From positions 1-21,769 of the forward strand of contig CAZFHZ010000051.1 of the NCBI GenBank assembly GCA_964519015.1: a DNA stretch of 21,769 bases, written 5' to 3'. How positions within the stretch are numbered: the first letter of the stretch is position 1; the number at the start of each line of letters is the position of its first letter. The DNA comes from CAZFHZ01 sp964519015. Its GTDB lineage: Bacteria; Blakebacterota; Blakebacteria; Blakebacterales; CAYUVJ01. The notes beneath the pieces were generated by a model. It did no database searches. It was not told the origin of the DNA and saw only the letters and a list, made by a program, of their open reading frames with translations. The position numbers and the translations under genes are program-made. Below are positions 1 to 9,311 of this stretch, in pieces.

Positions 1-747
1 GCCCGGACCCTGTGGCAGCGGCATTGGTGGGAACTGCTGCTTATCGCCTCCTTGCTGCTTCTCTTCCTGGTTCAACCATTCCTCATCTACGCCGAGATGA
101 TCGAGGATGGGCTCTATCAAGCCCGGCTGCTGGATCCATGGTCCGCACACACCTTCTCCGATCTCAGCATCTTGCTTCTGATCGTCGGTCTCTATTGGGG
201 TCTCGCCCTCTGGCGGGGTGAAGCACGAGGCCGGCGGGAGTATCTCTTCAGCGTGCCTGAGACACCCGTTCACCAACTCCTGCTGAGGGTGATACTCGGT
301 GGACTCTTCCTGCTCGCGGTGATCCTGGCGGTCTGGTTCGTCTGGATCGTTGCCCTGCGGATACGGATCCCCTATCTGGAGACCAACCTGCCGTTCGGTC
401 TCCTGCCCAATCTCTACTGGGGGGCGGTCTTCCTGGGTGGATTGAACGCCTACCTGCTGGCCAGCATCGTAGCCCTGCTCTCCCGGGATCCCTTGCGCTG
501 GGTGGTTCTGTGGATCCCGCTGGCGATCGTTCTACTGGATGTTGGCTTCGTTTCCCTGCACTGGTATTTCCTGTCCTTCCTGGGCTATGTCATCGGCCCA
601 CCATGGGGATTGATGGGCGGATTGGGGCTTCCGCTCTTCAACGTTCATGGCCGCGATATCTTCCCCATCATACCGGCCGTATATATCTGGTTCTTCCTGC
701 TCAGCTATGCGGTCCAGTGGGCCGCCCGGTGGCGCGGGCAGGCATGA
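1..747 (+). CDS. Multi-pass membrane protein, probable ABC-2 type transporter permease (5' partial)
   Basis: The reading frame is open from base 1 and ends with TGA at 745-747, so the start lies outside the window; the internal TTG at 52 falls inside the first hydrophobic segment and is unlikely to be the start. The visible ~248 residues hold about six hydrophobic helices: one near the N-terminus, a second after a short loop containing DPWSAH, a long third ending WFVWIVALR, then three more, the last near the C-terminal AARWRGQA. Six helices with short charged loops fit ABC-2 family permeases, which pair with a cytoplasmic ATPase for export. No ATPase gene is visible, but upstream sequence is missing. 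It could be another polytopic membrane protein; the family call is an inference from topology. It is convergent with the next gene, 42 bases away, and no clear terminator is visible between them. Confidence 0.6.
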   Translation, partial: ARTLWQRHWWELLLIASLLLLFLVQPFLIYAEMIEDGLYQARLLDPWSAHTFSDLSILLLIVGLYWGLALWRGEARGRREYLFSVPETPVHQLLLRVILGGLFLLAVILAVWFVWIVALRIRIPYLETNLPFGLLPNLYWGAVFLGGLNAYLLASIVALLSRDPLRWVVLWIPLAIVLLDVGFVSLHWYFLSFLGYVIGPPWGLMGGLGLPLFNVHGRDIFPIIPAVYIWFFLLSYAVQWAARWRGQA

Positions 748-789
748 GCCCGGATCTCACTCCAGCGGTGGCCGGGAGGAGCTTGTCTT

Positions 790-2166
790 CTAAAGCGAGA
801 TCTTCAGCCCCGTGGCCAGGCCCAGGCCGCGCACACCGGCCGCGGTGAGGCCGGTGTTGCCGACCGCGACCTCCCAGACCAGGATCCGCAGGTCTAGTCC
901 GAAGCCTATCGCCCCCAGCACCCCGTGCCGGCCCCCCAGGCTCAGACCGGCCCGCAGCGGGAAGAACCCGAGCGGGCGGAACTCGATCCCCAGCCCCAGG
1001 CGCGGGGTCTTGTTGTAGCCCATCCCTTCGGCCAGCGCCTGTTCCAGGTCGGCGTTCAGGGCCAGCCGGCCGTACCGGAAGGTGCCGCCGAAGCGCAGGA
1101 CGGGAGGCACCCGGGTGCGGAAGGCGCCGATCCGGCGGAATTCGATGTCGTAAGCGGTCAGCGAATCCAGGTTGGTCGACCCGCCGTCCTTATCCAGTTC
1201 CAGGAAGGCCCCCACGCTGACCGTGTCGGCCGAGGCGGTCAGCCGGGCCTCATAGGTCCCCTCGGTCCAGGTGATGCCCGGACTCAGATTGAGCAGGGCG
1301 GCGTGGAAGGAGAGCCCTCCTTCGAGCACCCCGGCGATCCCCAGGTCGAGACCGAAGCCCCGCCCGGAGATCGGGGTGATGGTGGTGTCGGCCACCACCA
1401 GCGGGTCGTCGTTCTCCTCGTCCACCAACCCACCGGGCAGACCTGCGGTACGGAAGACGAACTCGCTCTCCCCCCACAGGCCGTCCCGGGTCACGTGCAC
1501 GTCGGCCAACCCGCGCACCGGCTCCACCCAGCTGTGCCCCTGGAAGTACTTGACCCCGATCCCCAGGCTGAGTGCCTGGACGGCCAGGCCGGGACCGAAG
1601 ACCAGGTCGGGGACGGGCAGGCCGATCGCCAGCGAGGCGTGGACCGCCGAGACCGCGGAGGCGTGCACACCCAGGTCCCCGAAGTGGTAGCTGCGGTCGA
1701 GCTCGTTGCCGCGCAGGGCCAGCTCCAGCAGGTCGGCCGGCAGCCGTCCCTCGACGTCGACCCAGAGCTGGGTCCCCAGGGCGAAAGCGCCCAATTGGAT
1801 GCCCGGACCGCCGACGGTGACCGTCCCCTCGAGGTACCCGAATCGGCCGAGCCCCTGGATGAGTTCGGTCTTCTCCTCCTCCCCCAGGAAGATCCCCTGG
1901 AAGCGGTTCCACCGGCCGAGGGTGAGCAGGTTCTGGTCGAGGTGGGCCGAGGTGGTCAAGAGTCTGAGGCTGAAGACGCGCCGGCCGGGCAGGCCCAGCA
2001 GGGCGGGGTTGACCAGCGGGGCGTCGATGTCCCGCGGGGTGGTGCCGGTGGCCCCGGCCAGGCTGTAGGCGGCCGGGTCCAGCCCGATCTGCGCCCGGGC
2101 GGCGGTGGGTTCCAGCAGGGCGATCGCGACCGCGGCCAGCAGGGGGGTGCGGAGGTTCCGCCTCAT
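790..2166 (-). CDS. Exported outer-membrane beta-barrel-like protein (DUF5723/PorV/FadL-like)
   Basis: 458 residues with an N-terminal signal peptide: basic MRRNLR, a hydrophobic stretch, then an AxA-type site TAARA before QIGLD (cleavage near residue 25). The mature N-terminus has a Gly/Ala-rich segment followed by VNPALLGL; an N-terminal NPA motif of this kind is typical of DUF5723/UPF0164/PorV-like and FadL-like outer-membrane barrels. The rest alternates hydrophobic and polar residues with many glycines and regular aromatic residues, as expected for amphipathic strands, and ends in LATGLKISL, a strand-like C-terminus. The ATG overlaps the stop of the upstream lipoprotein gene by four bases (ATGA, 2163-2166), so the two are probably co-translated. 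Membership of the broad barrel class is fairly safe; the exact family and the function are not known. Confidence 0.7.
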   Translation of the reverse strand: MRRNLRTPLLAAVAIALLEPTAARAQIGLDPAAYSLAGATGTTPRDIDAPLVNPALLGLPGRRVFSLRLLTTSAHLDQNLLTLGRWNRFQGIFLGEEEKTELIQGLGRFGYLEGTVTVGGPGIQLGAFALGTQLWVDVEGRLPADLLELALRGNELDRSYHFGDLGVHASAVSAVHASLAIGLPVPDLVFGPGLAVQALSLGIGVKYFQGHSWVEPVRGLADVHVTRDGLWGESEFVFRTAGLPGGLVDEENDDPLVVADTTITPISGRGFGLDLGIAGVLEGGLSFHAALLNLSPGITWTEGTYEARLTASADTVSVGAFLELDKDGGSTNLDSLTAYDIEFRRIGAFRTRVPPVLRFGGTFRYGRLALNADLEQALAEGMGYNKTPRLGLGIEFRPLGFFPLRAGLSLGGRHGVLGAIGFGLDLRILVWEVAVGNTGLTAAGVRGLGLATGLKISL

Positions 2167-4214
2167 CGGCCACCCCCGTTCCCCTTACCGGGTTCGACCA
2201 GCGCCCTCACGACGGCGAACGCCTTGAGGAAGAGCCGGTCCCGGCTGGTTACCCTCAGGGGTGTCCCCCCGCTGGGCGGGATGGTGACCCGCACCCCGGT
2301 GTAGAAGGGACGTCCCAGGACCTCCCACTGCTCGCGGGTCAGCACGGCGGTGGTGTCCTGTCCGACCTGGGCCGCACCGCTCACCCGCAGGGCGATCTCG
2401 ATGTCGGGCGCGCTGAAGACGTCCAGCGAGTCGGCGGCGATGAAGAGCCGGATGGAGACCGGTAACTCGAGCGTGCTGGAGACCTCGTAGGAGAGGGAGG
2501 CTTCCTGGATCCGGTCGGCCATCTCCGGATCGATCCCTTCCTCCATGTATTCGATGTCCGGTTCGATGGTGATGCTCTCGTCGATGTTCAGCACGGCGGG
2601 GACCGAGAAGGCCGTGCTCACCTCGAAGTAGTCGGTGCCGGCGGCGTTCCCGGTGTAGGCGGCATCCCCCACGGTGGCGCTGCCGCTGTAGCGGACGGTG
2701 GTGGGGACCGCGTTCAGGAAGTCCAGCAATTCCGGATGCGTACTCTCATCGAAGACGATCACGGTCACCGCGGGATCAGCCGGGGTCGCCGCCGGACCGG
2801 CCGCCGGGATGGGTACCTCGAGCGAGAAGGCGACCGGGGCGGGCACGCCCCCTTCCCCGACGAAGTCGAGGTGGACCTGAGCCGGGAAGTCGATGGTGTG
2901 CCGGAAGACGAGTTCGAGCCGGACCGCGCCCAGCGAGACCTTGCGCAGTTCCTCCAGCAGGTTGCCGTTCTCCTCGCCGAAGGTGAAGGAGCCTTCGGGC
3001 ACATCGACCGTCGTCGGATCGAGGATACCGCTGACCTCGGAGAGCACCAGGCCATCCAGACTCGCCTGCACGTCGACCGTATCGGTGGCGTCCAGCGTCA
3101 CCTCACTGCCGCCGCTGCCGTCCGAATGGACGCTCACTTCCAGTTCCAGTTCACCCCCACCGGCTCCGGCGAGGGGAGCGAGACGGTGGCCGGCGAGATC
3201 GATCGGGACGGTCGCCGTGGGCGGTCCCGGAGGACCCGGGTTGAGCGTGAACCGGACCGGGCTGCCGCCGGCGTCGGTGAGCTGGGGGAGGGTGATGTCC
3301 AGCTCGAGCGGGATGGCCAGGTTGTTGGTGAAGGAGAGGACAAGCGTACCCTGGGCCAGGGTGGCCGAGGTGACCTGCGCGGCGTCGGTGAGTGCCAGCG
3401 TCTCGACCGTGTCGAAGTCGATCGCCCCCACCTGGGCGGTGGCCGAGGAGACCTCCAACTCCCCCTGGATGGCCTCAACCTGGAGCTGCTGGGTATTGTC
3501 GAAGTCGGCCGTGCCCCCCGGACTCGCCCCCCGCAGGCGGATACGGAAGGTGTTGCTGATATCCAGACCGCCCAGGTCCTGGGCCAGCATGACCGATTCC
3601 GCGGGCTCCAGCGGGTCGCTCCCGTCGGCGGCCACGATCGTGCGGACCAGGGCATCCCCGTTGGCGTGATCGAGCAATTCCACGATCAGGGTGTCGAAGG
3701 CCACTTCGGTGGCGTTGGTCACCGTGACGTCGATCGTGCCGGAGGCTATAGAGGCCGTGCTGAAGTTCTCCAGCGGGGTCAGGTCGTGCTCCACCCCGCT
3801 GAAGGAGAAGGCCGGAACGGGCATCGAGCCCGACAAACCCGAGAGGGAGGCATCCAGTTCGGTCAGTTCGACCTGGGCGGAGGCCTCCCCGGAAGCGGCC
3901 GGCACGGTGAAGGTGCCGATCTCGGTGGAGACCGTCTCATCGATTCCATCCAGGGTCAGGTCGCTGCCCACCTCGATCCGATCGAGTGTCTCCTCGAACG
4001 AGAAAGTGTAGAGGCTGTCGCTCCCGAAGGGGGCGAAATCCTCTTCGGCCAGGAGGTCGAGGACCGGGTAGGTGTCGTTGAAGAGTGGGAGGTTCAGGGT
4101 CACCTCCCAGCTCGGGGCGGCCGGATTGGCGACCGTGCAACCGGCCAGGACCAGCAGCAGCACCAGGCCCCAGGCTCGGGCAGTCCACCGGCACGGGGAG
4201 CGATCGGGACTCAT
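2163..4214 (-). CDS. Large putative surface lipoprotein of unknown function
   Basis: From the ATG at 4214 the product is 683 residues and begins MSPDRSPCRW, followed by a hydrophobic run ending in a lipobox LAGC (residues 23-26), so Cys26 would be lipidated. The frame continues upstream to another ATG at 4304, which has GGGAG directly against it, but that start would put 30 extra residues before the signal peptide. I prefer 4214, with moderate certainty. The mature protein is acidic and rich in Ser, Thr, Val, Asp and Glu, with repeated strand patterns such as GTLVLSFTNN, suggesting several tandem beta-sandwich domains. No catalytic motif is recognised. The gene is translationally coupled to the barrel protein downstream; a structural or assembly partnership is inferred from that coupling only. 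Confidence 0.75.
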   Translation of the reverse strand: MSPDRSPCRWTARAWGLVLLLVLAGCTVANPAAPSWEVTLNLPLFNDTYPVLDLLAEEDFAPFGSDSLYTFSFEETLDRIEVGSDLTLDGIDETVSTEIGTFTVPAASGEASAQVELTELDASLSGLSGSMPVPAFSFSGVEHDLTPLENFSTASIASGTIDVTVTNATEVAFDTLIVELLDHANGDALVRTIVAADGSDPLEPAESVMLAQDLGGLDISNTFRIRLRGASPGGTADFDNTQQLQVEAIQGELEVSSATAQVGAIDFDTVETLALTDAAQVTSATLAQGTLVLSFTNNLAIPLELDITLPQLTDAGGSPVRFTLNPGPPGPPTATVPIDLAGHRLAPLAGAGGGELELEVSVHSDGSGGSEVTLDATDTVDVQASLDGLVLSEVSGILDPTTVDVPEGSFTFGEENGNLLEELRKVSLGAVRLELVFRHTIDFPAQVHLDFVGEGGVPAPVAFSLEVPIPAAGPAATPADPAVTVIVFDESTHPELLDFLNAVPTTVRYSGSATVGDAAYTGNAAGTDYFEVSTAFSVPAVLNIDESITIEPDIEYMEEGIDPEMADRIQEASLSYEVSSTLELPVSIRLFIAADSLDVFSAPDIEIALRVSGAAQVGQDTTAVLTREQWEVLGRPFYTGVRVTIPPSGGTPLRVTSRDRLFLKAFAVVRALVEPGKGNGGGR

Positions 4215-4325
4215 CAGCGGGTTGACTCTTGGTTCGAGCGGACGGCCGGCCCGGGCAAGATATGCCAGCCCCGGTTGGTCCGGAACCCTTGATTCCGCGT
4301 TCATCTCCCGGTAAATAAGGCAAAG

Positions 4326-4353
4326 GACGTACCAACAGCGCCCGAGGTGTCAA
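4326..4353 (-). promoter_or_regulatory. Possible sigma-70-like promoter for the lipoprotein/barrel operon
   Basis: On the minus strand a perfect -35 hexamer TTGACA (4348-4353) is followed after 16 bases by TACGTC (4326-4331), a weak -10. Transcription would start near 4319, just before the upstream candidate ATG at 4304 and about 105 bases before the preferred ATG at 4214. The position between the ahcY terminator and the lipoprotein gene is right, but the poor -10 keeps confidence low. Confidence 0.35.
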
Positions 4354-4420
4354 GAGCGGTTAACAGTGCCCTAAGGTACGCCCGGGACCCCTCTTAACCC
4401 CTGTTCGGCCCGGTTGACGG

Positions 4421-4458
4421 AAAAAGGGGCGGCGGTCGCATGGAGAGACGGCCGCCGC
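4421..4458 (-). terminator. Rho-independent terminator after ahcY
   Basis: Read on the minus strand, the arms GCGGCGGCCG (4449-4458) and CGACCGCCGC (4429-4438) form a 10-position stem with one C-A mismatch and a 10-base loop, followed by four C and then a run of five T at 4421-4425. It lies about 30 bases beyond the ahcY stop, where the end of the metK-ahcY transcript is expected. Confidence 0.75.
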
Positions 4459-4489
4459 AGAATGCTGCTGGGACTGGCGTATGGCGATA

Positions 4490-5758
4490 TCAGGTGCCGT
4501 GCTGCCAGGAGGTGAGGTATTTCGCCTGCTCTTCGGTCAGGGTGTCGATCCCGATGCCCATGGTCTCCAGTTTCAGACGGGCCACCCAACTATCGATCTC
4601 CACCGGGACCCCGTGGACGGTCACGGCCAGCCCGGTCTGCTTCAGGGACCACTCGCAGCAGAGCGCCTGGACGGCGAAGGACATGTCCATGACCGAGGCG
4701 GGATGCCCCTCGGCGGCGGCCAAGTTGATCAATCGGCCCTGCCCGAGCACGTGGATCCGCCGGCCGTCGGGAAGGATATAGGCGTCCACATGATTGCGGA
4801 CCCCGGTCTCGATGTGTTCGGCCAGTTTCTTGAGGTCCTTCAGGTCGATCTCCACGTCGAAGTGTCCCGAATTCGCTACAATGGCGCCGTCCTTCATCAC
4901 CTCGAAGTGCTCCCGGCGCAGGATCGAGGTGTCCCCGGTCAGGGTCACAAAGAGGTCCCCCACCCGGGCGGCCTCGAGCATCGGCATGACCTGGAAGCCG
5001 TCCATGGCCGCTTCCAGCGCCTTGACCGGCTCCACTTCGGTGATGATGACCCGGGCCCCGTGCCCGCGCAGGCGGGTGGCCACCCCCCGGCCGCACCAGC
5101 CGTAGCCGGCCACCACGCAGGTGGAGCCGGCCAGCAGGATGTCGGTGGCCCGGATGATCCCGTCCACGGTGGACTGGCCGGTGCCGTAGCGGTTGTCGAA
5201 GAGGTGCTTGGTCAAGGCGTCGTTGACCGCCACCACCGGGATCTTGAGCGCCCCGTCGGCGGCCATGGCCCGCAGCCGGATCACCCCGGTGGTGGTCTCC
5301 TCCATCGAGCAGCGTACCCGGTCCAGGGAATCGGCGTACTCTTTGTGGAGGGTGCTGACCAGGTCGGCGCCGTCGTCCAGGGTGATGACCGGACCGTGGT
5401 CGAGCGCGGCCCGGATGTGCCGGTAGTAGGTTTCGTTGTCCTCCCCCCGGACGGCCTGGACGGCGATCCCGTCGTGGGCCACCAGGCTGGCGGCCACATC
5501 GTCCTGGGTGGAGAGGGGGTTGGAGGCCACCAGCATCAGGTCGGCCCCGCCGGCCTGGAGGGTGCGCATGAGCACGGCGGTCTCGGCGGTCACGTGCAGG
5601 CAGGCACTGATGTGCTGACCGGTGAAGGGACGCTCGGCGGTGAACCGCTCGCGCACCAGGCCCAGTACCGGCATCTGCCGGGCGGCCCAGTCGATGCGCC
5701 GGCGCCCGGCCTCGGCCAGGGCGGGATCGGCGATGTGGACGTTCTTCGGGACGGACAT
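4490..5758 (-). CDS. ahcY: Adenosylhomocysteinase (S-adenosylhomocysteine hydrolase)
   Basis: Hydrolyses S-adenosylhomocysteine to adenosine and homocysteine in the cytoplasm, relieving product inhibition of methyltransferases. The 422 residues match the family throughout: the substrate region with ASNPLSTQDD (residues 78-87) and LDDGADL (127-133), the catalytic stretch NDALTKHLFDNRYGTGQS (179-196) with its conserved Lys and Asp, the NAD-binding fingerprint GYGWCGRG (218-225), and VANSGHFDVEID further on. The length and the C-terminus, ending SWQHGT, fit the shorter bacterial/archaeal form without the long insertion of many proteobacterial enzymes. A strong GGGGAG lies 10 bases before the ATG. 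It starts 21 bases after the metK stop and is followed by a terminator, so metK-ahcY is a two-gene operon for both ends of the SAM cycle. Confidence 0.97.
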   Translation of the reverse strand: MSVPKNVHIADPALAEAGRRRIDWAARQMPVLGLVRERFTAERPFTGQHISACLHVTAETAVLMRTLQAGGADLMLVASNPLSTQDDVAASLVAHDGIAVQAVRGEDNETYYRHIRAALDHGPVITLDDGADLVSTLHKEYADSLDRVRCSMEETTTGVIRLRAMAADGALKIPVVAVNDALTKHLFDNRYGTGQSTVDGIIRATDILLAGSTCVVAGYGWCGRGVATRLRGHGARVIITEVEPVKALEAAMDGFQVMPMLEAARVGDLFVTLTGDTSILRREHFEVMKDGAIVANSGHFDVEIDLKDLKKLAEHIETGVRNHVDAYILPDGRRIHVLGQGRLINLAAAEGHPASVMDMSFAVQALCCEWSLKQTGLAVTVHGVPVEIDSWVARLKLETMGIGIDTLTEEQAKYLTSWQHGT

Positions 5759-5779
5759 GCGGGTCGGTCTCCCCCCTGG

Positions 5780-6922
<1,143 letters not shown>

Positions 6923-6946
6923 CGTCGCTCTCTTCTCACGGGTATG

Positions 6947-6976
6947 CGTCGGAGGCGGACAAATAACGTCGGAGGC
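6947..6976 (-). repeat. Tandem 10-bp direct repeats at the metK promoter, possible operator
   Basis: The 10-mer GCCTCCGACG (minus strand) occurs twice, at 6967-6976 and 6947-6956, exactly 20 bases apart start to start, or about two helical turns. The first copy lies in the promoter spacer next to the -10; the second covers the expected start site. That placement is typical of an operator bound by a repressor dimer pair. It does not resemble the MetJ box (AGACGTCT). No regulator gene is visible in the window. Confidence 0.4.
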
Positions 6977-6989
6977 CGGTCGCCGTCAA
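6961..6989 (-). promoter_or_regulatory. Candidate promoter upstream of metK
   Basis: On the minus strand, -35 TTGACG (6984-6989, five of six matches to TTGACA) is separated by 17 bases from TTATTT (6961-6966), a weak -10. A start site near 6954 would give a leader of about 30 bases before the metK ATG. The AT-rich -10 stands out in GC-rich surroundings, and the location is right. The hexamers were matched by eye only. Confidence 0.45.
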
Positions 6990-7224
6990 ATACCGCTTGG
7001 CCGCGACCGGACCCCACCACCGGGTCCCGCCATCGGGCTTGCCAGACAGAAGGTTCGAGGCGGGATCGGGCCGCTTCCGGGAACACCTGTCGAGCGGAAA
7101 GCAACTGCCCGACAATCGCTTAAGATGATATCCTCATCCTGGACTTTGATTGCCTGTGGGTCTCGAGTGAGAGATGATCCGGAGCTGCCGAGCCCCTTCA
7201 GGGACGCTCCTCAGCCCGATCGCC

Positions 7225-8208
7225 CTATCCGAAGTCGATCTCGGAGGAATCCCCCACGTTGAGCGACATCGGACGCCCCCGCACCAGGGCCCCGGCGCCC
7301 ACGATGCTGCCGTCCAACACCGCATCCTCCACCCGCGCCCCCTCACCCAGGATGGTGTTGCGGACCACGCTCCCCCGAATGGTCACTCCATCCTCCAGGC
7401 TGACGTGGGGGCCGACCACCGAACGCTCGATCCGCACTTCGCGCCCGAAGGCGACCGGGGGGATCACGACCGCATCGGGATCGGTCTGCGGCAGCGGTCC
7501 GGGGGGGAGACGGTCGAGCAGGATCCGGTTGGTCTCCAGGATGGTCTCCGGGAGGCCGCAGTCGAACCAGCCGCCCAGGGGGAAGGTCCGGAAGACGGCC
7601 CCTTCCCGGATCATCAGTCCGAGGGCATCGGTGAGCTGGTACTCCCCCTTGGTCCGGATGTCCTCCTTGACCAGGCGGTCGAGACAGCGGAAGAGGAGCT
7701 TGGTCTCCTTGATGTGGTAGAGCCCGGCGATGGCCAGGTAGCTGATCGGTTCGACCGGCTTCTCCACCAGCCGGACCACCCGCCCACCCTCCACCACCAC
7801 CACCCCGAAGCGGGAAGGGTCGGTCACTTCCATGACCCCCAGACTGTTCCCCCCCCGGGCGATGACACTCTTCAGGTCGGCATCGAAGAGGGTGTCTCCC
7901 AGCACGATGAAGACCGGGTCGTCACGGATCACCCGGCGGGTCTCCCGCACGGCGTGCCCGAGCCCGAGCCGCTGCTTCTGCTCGACCCAGTGCATGGGGA
8001 CCCGGTAGGTCCGCTCCCCCCACTCCCGGATGTACTCGCCCATGTGGCCGACGACGAAGCAGAACTCGTTGATGCCGGCTTCCAGGAGCAGGTCGACGAT
8101 GTGCCCGAGGATGGGCTTGCCGGCCACGTTGAGCAGCGCCTTGGGTACGGTGTGGGTATGCGGACGGAGCCGGGTGCCGACCCCGGCGACGGGGATGAGG
8201 GCCTTCAC
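7225..8208 (-). CDS. Sugar-1-phosphate nucleotidyltransferase with C-terminal left-handed beta-helix
   Basis: Transfers a nucleotide to a sugar-1-phosphate, making an NDP-sugar in the cytoplasm. The N-terminal ~235 residues are a nucleotidyltransferase domain: the signature GVGTRLRPHTHTVPKAL (9-25) with Lys23, GLGHAV (82-87), the metal-binding Asp in LGDT (105) and VEKP for sugar binding. From about residue 245, hexapeptide-like repeats (IERSVV, VTIRGSVV, VEDAVLDGSIV) form a short beta-helix. It starts with GTG (8206-8208) in a GTGA overlap with the isomerase gene before it. The closest named relatives are RmlA-, GalU- and GlmU-like enzymes. The base (UTP, dTTP or GTP) and the sugar cannot be assigned; the neighbouring isomerase suggests a glucose or mannose phosphate. 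Confidence 0.88.
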   Translation of the reverse strand: MKALIPVAGVGTRLRPHTHTVPKALLNVAGKPILGHIVDLLLEAGINEFCFVVGHMGEYIREWGERTYRVPMHWVEQKQRLGLGHAVRETRRVIRDDPVFIVLGDTLFDADLKSVIARGGNSLGVMEVTDPSRFGVVVVEGGRVVRLVEKPVEPISYLAIAGLYHIKETKLLFRCLDRLVKEDIRTKGEYQLTDALGLMIREGAVFRTFPLGGWFDCGLPETILETNRILLDRLPPGPLPQTDPDAVVIPPVAFGREVRIERSVVGPHVSLEDGVTIRGSVVRNTILGEGARVEDAVLDGSIVGAGALVRGRPMSLNVGDSSEIDFG

Positions 8209-9311
8209 GTGGCATCCTCCCTGAGTCGGGACTTGAGCTGTTCGATCGGTATCACCGGGGTGGGGTCGATCCCGGTGGCCAAGGCCAGGTAGACGCTGAC
8301 GAAGTCGCCCAGTGCCACCAGCGACCAGAGCCGACCGAGCCCGTCGGCCGCCTGGCCGGTGAGGCGACGCAGCGGTGCCCCGGCGGCCGCCACCAGTCCG
8401 GCGGTCACTTCAACCCGCCGGCTCACCCGCGGATGCTGGTCGGGGTCCTCCAGGAAGAGAACCCGGGTGTTCGCTCCCAGCCACGGTTGGGCCGGCCAGC
8501 CGACGATCTCGTTGTGATCGAGTTCGGGGAGGACCCCGCCCCAGGCCAGCCGCTTGGCGTTTTCGTTGAACTGGCCCCGCCACCGCCGCGCTACCGCTCC
8601 GAGTGGATCGCGGGGGGCGTAGATCACCGGCAATCCATTGCCCAGCCAGAAGGCCAGTTCCTTGGCTGGATTCCGGTCGAGGAGGACCGTCCGGCGACAG
8701 CGCCCGGTCGTCTCCTCCAGGATCCGGGGGATGGTCTCCAGTTCCTCCCGGGCGCGGGCCCCGCCCGGGCCGGTCTCATCCGGTCCGATCCCGGCCAGCA
8801 GGCCGGCCAGGGTGACGAAGGACATGGGGAGCGCCGCCCGCGGCGGGAAGCCGGCCTCCAGTTCGAGCAGTGGAACCCCCTCCCGGCGGGCGAGTCGGGC
8901 AAGCTCCCCTCCGGTGGTGACGGCCGCCCGCTCCAGTCCCAGCCGGCCGGCCTCTGCCCAGGCGCTCAGGGTCTCCTCGGTGTTCCCGGAATAGGAGCTG
9001 GCCACCAGCAGGGTGTCGGGACCGGCCCAGGCGGGCAATCCGTAATCACGCAGGGTATGCAGACGCACCGGCCAGCGGCGTTCCAGCCAGGCCGCGAGCA
9101 GGTCGGCGGCGATGGCCGAGCCCCCCATGCCGGCGATGATGACCTCCCGGAAGCGCCGCCAGCCCGTTGGGGCTTCGAAGGCGGCCACGGCCGACACTGC
9201 CCGCCGCCACTGCGACGCCGCCTCCTCCACCCGTCCCAGCATGCCCTGCGGGTCGGCGGCGGCCAGCGCCGTCTCATCGTCCAGACCTGCGGCCGGGCCG
9301 GAACGGGTCAC
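8205..9311 (-). CDS. Bifunctional phosphoglucose/phosphomannose isomerase
   Basis: Interconverts fructose-6-phosphate with glucose-6-phosphate and mannose-6-phosphate. The 368 residues carry two SIS folds. The first has GMGGSAIA (61-68) and the sugar-phosphate loop SSYSGNTEET (105-114); the conserved GFPPRAALPMSF (154-165) follows. The second contains QFNENAKRLAW (247-257) and PELDHNEIVGW (262-272), with the Glu and His used in ring opening and isomerisation in this family (the Pyrobaculum-type PGI/PMI). The GTG start (9309-9311) shares GTGA with the ptsI stop, and the stop overlaps the nucleotidyltransferase start in the same way, so production is tied to the PTS. It could supply hexose-phosphate interconversion for sugar taken up by the PTS. 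The N-terminal ~40 residues are less conserved, so a slightly later start is possible. Confidence 0.9.
   Translation of the reverse strand: MTRSGPAAGLDDETALAAADPQGMLGRVEEAASQWRRAVSAVAAFEAPTGWRRFREVIIAGMGGSAIAADLLAAWLERRWPVRLHTLRDYGLPAWAGPDTLLVASSYSGNTEETLSAWAEAGRLGLERAAVTTGGELARLARREGVPLLELEAGFPPRAALPMSFVTLAGLLAGIGPDETGPGGARAREELETIPRILEETTGRCRRTVLLDRNPAKELAFWLGNGLPVIYAPRDPLGAVARRWRGQFNENAKRLAWGGVLPELDHNEIVGWPAQPWLGANTRVLFLEDPDQHPRVSRRVEVTAGLVAAAGAPLRRLTGQAADGLGRLWSLVALGDFVSVYLALATGIDPTPVIPIEQLKSRLREDAT

Larger units (their letters stand above)
6923..7224. other. 302-base intergenic region between the nucleotidyltransferase gene and metK
   Basis: Besides the metK promoter and repeats, this region contains several minus-strand foldback sequences. 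One is GGACCC/GGGTCC (7009-7027) with an eight-base loop region. Another is a small stem in the AT-richer patch around 7122-7140 (GATGA/TCATC). A third lies just after the nucleotidyltransferase stop, where GGAGC and GCTCC flank a CCC/GGG stem (about 7179-7212). None is followed by a T-run, so no clear intrinsic terminator can be called for the upstream operon. No convincing gene is seen here. Confidence 0.6.

Noticed and set aside
1250..2173. Minus-strand frame of 307 codons inside the barrel gene
   Set aside because: It is an out-of-frame shadow, Arg/Pro/Gly/His-rich, with no signal peptide, while the overlapping frame has a clear signal peptide and barrel pattern.
7165..7220. SAH-riboswitch-like segment (CTGAGGAGCG ... 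CTCGG on the minus strand)
   Set aside because: The first stem resembles the SAH riboswitch start, but the conserved CCAGGCUCG and the pseudoknot partner GCGCUC are missing, and it sits about 250 bases from metK right after another gene's stop. Infernal with RF01057 would settle it; a significant hit would reverse this.
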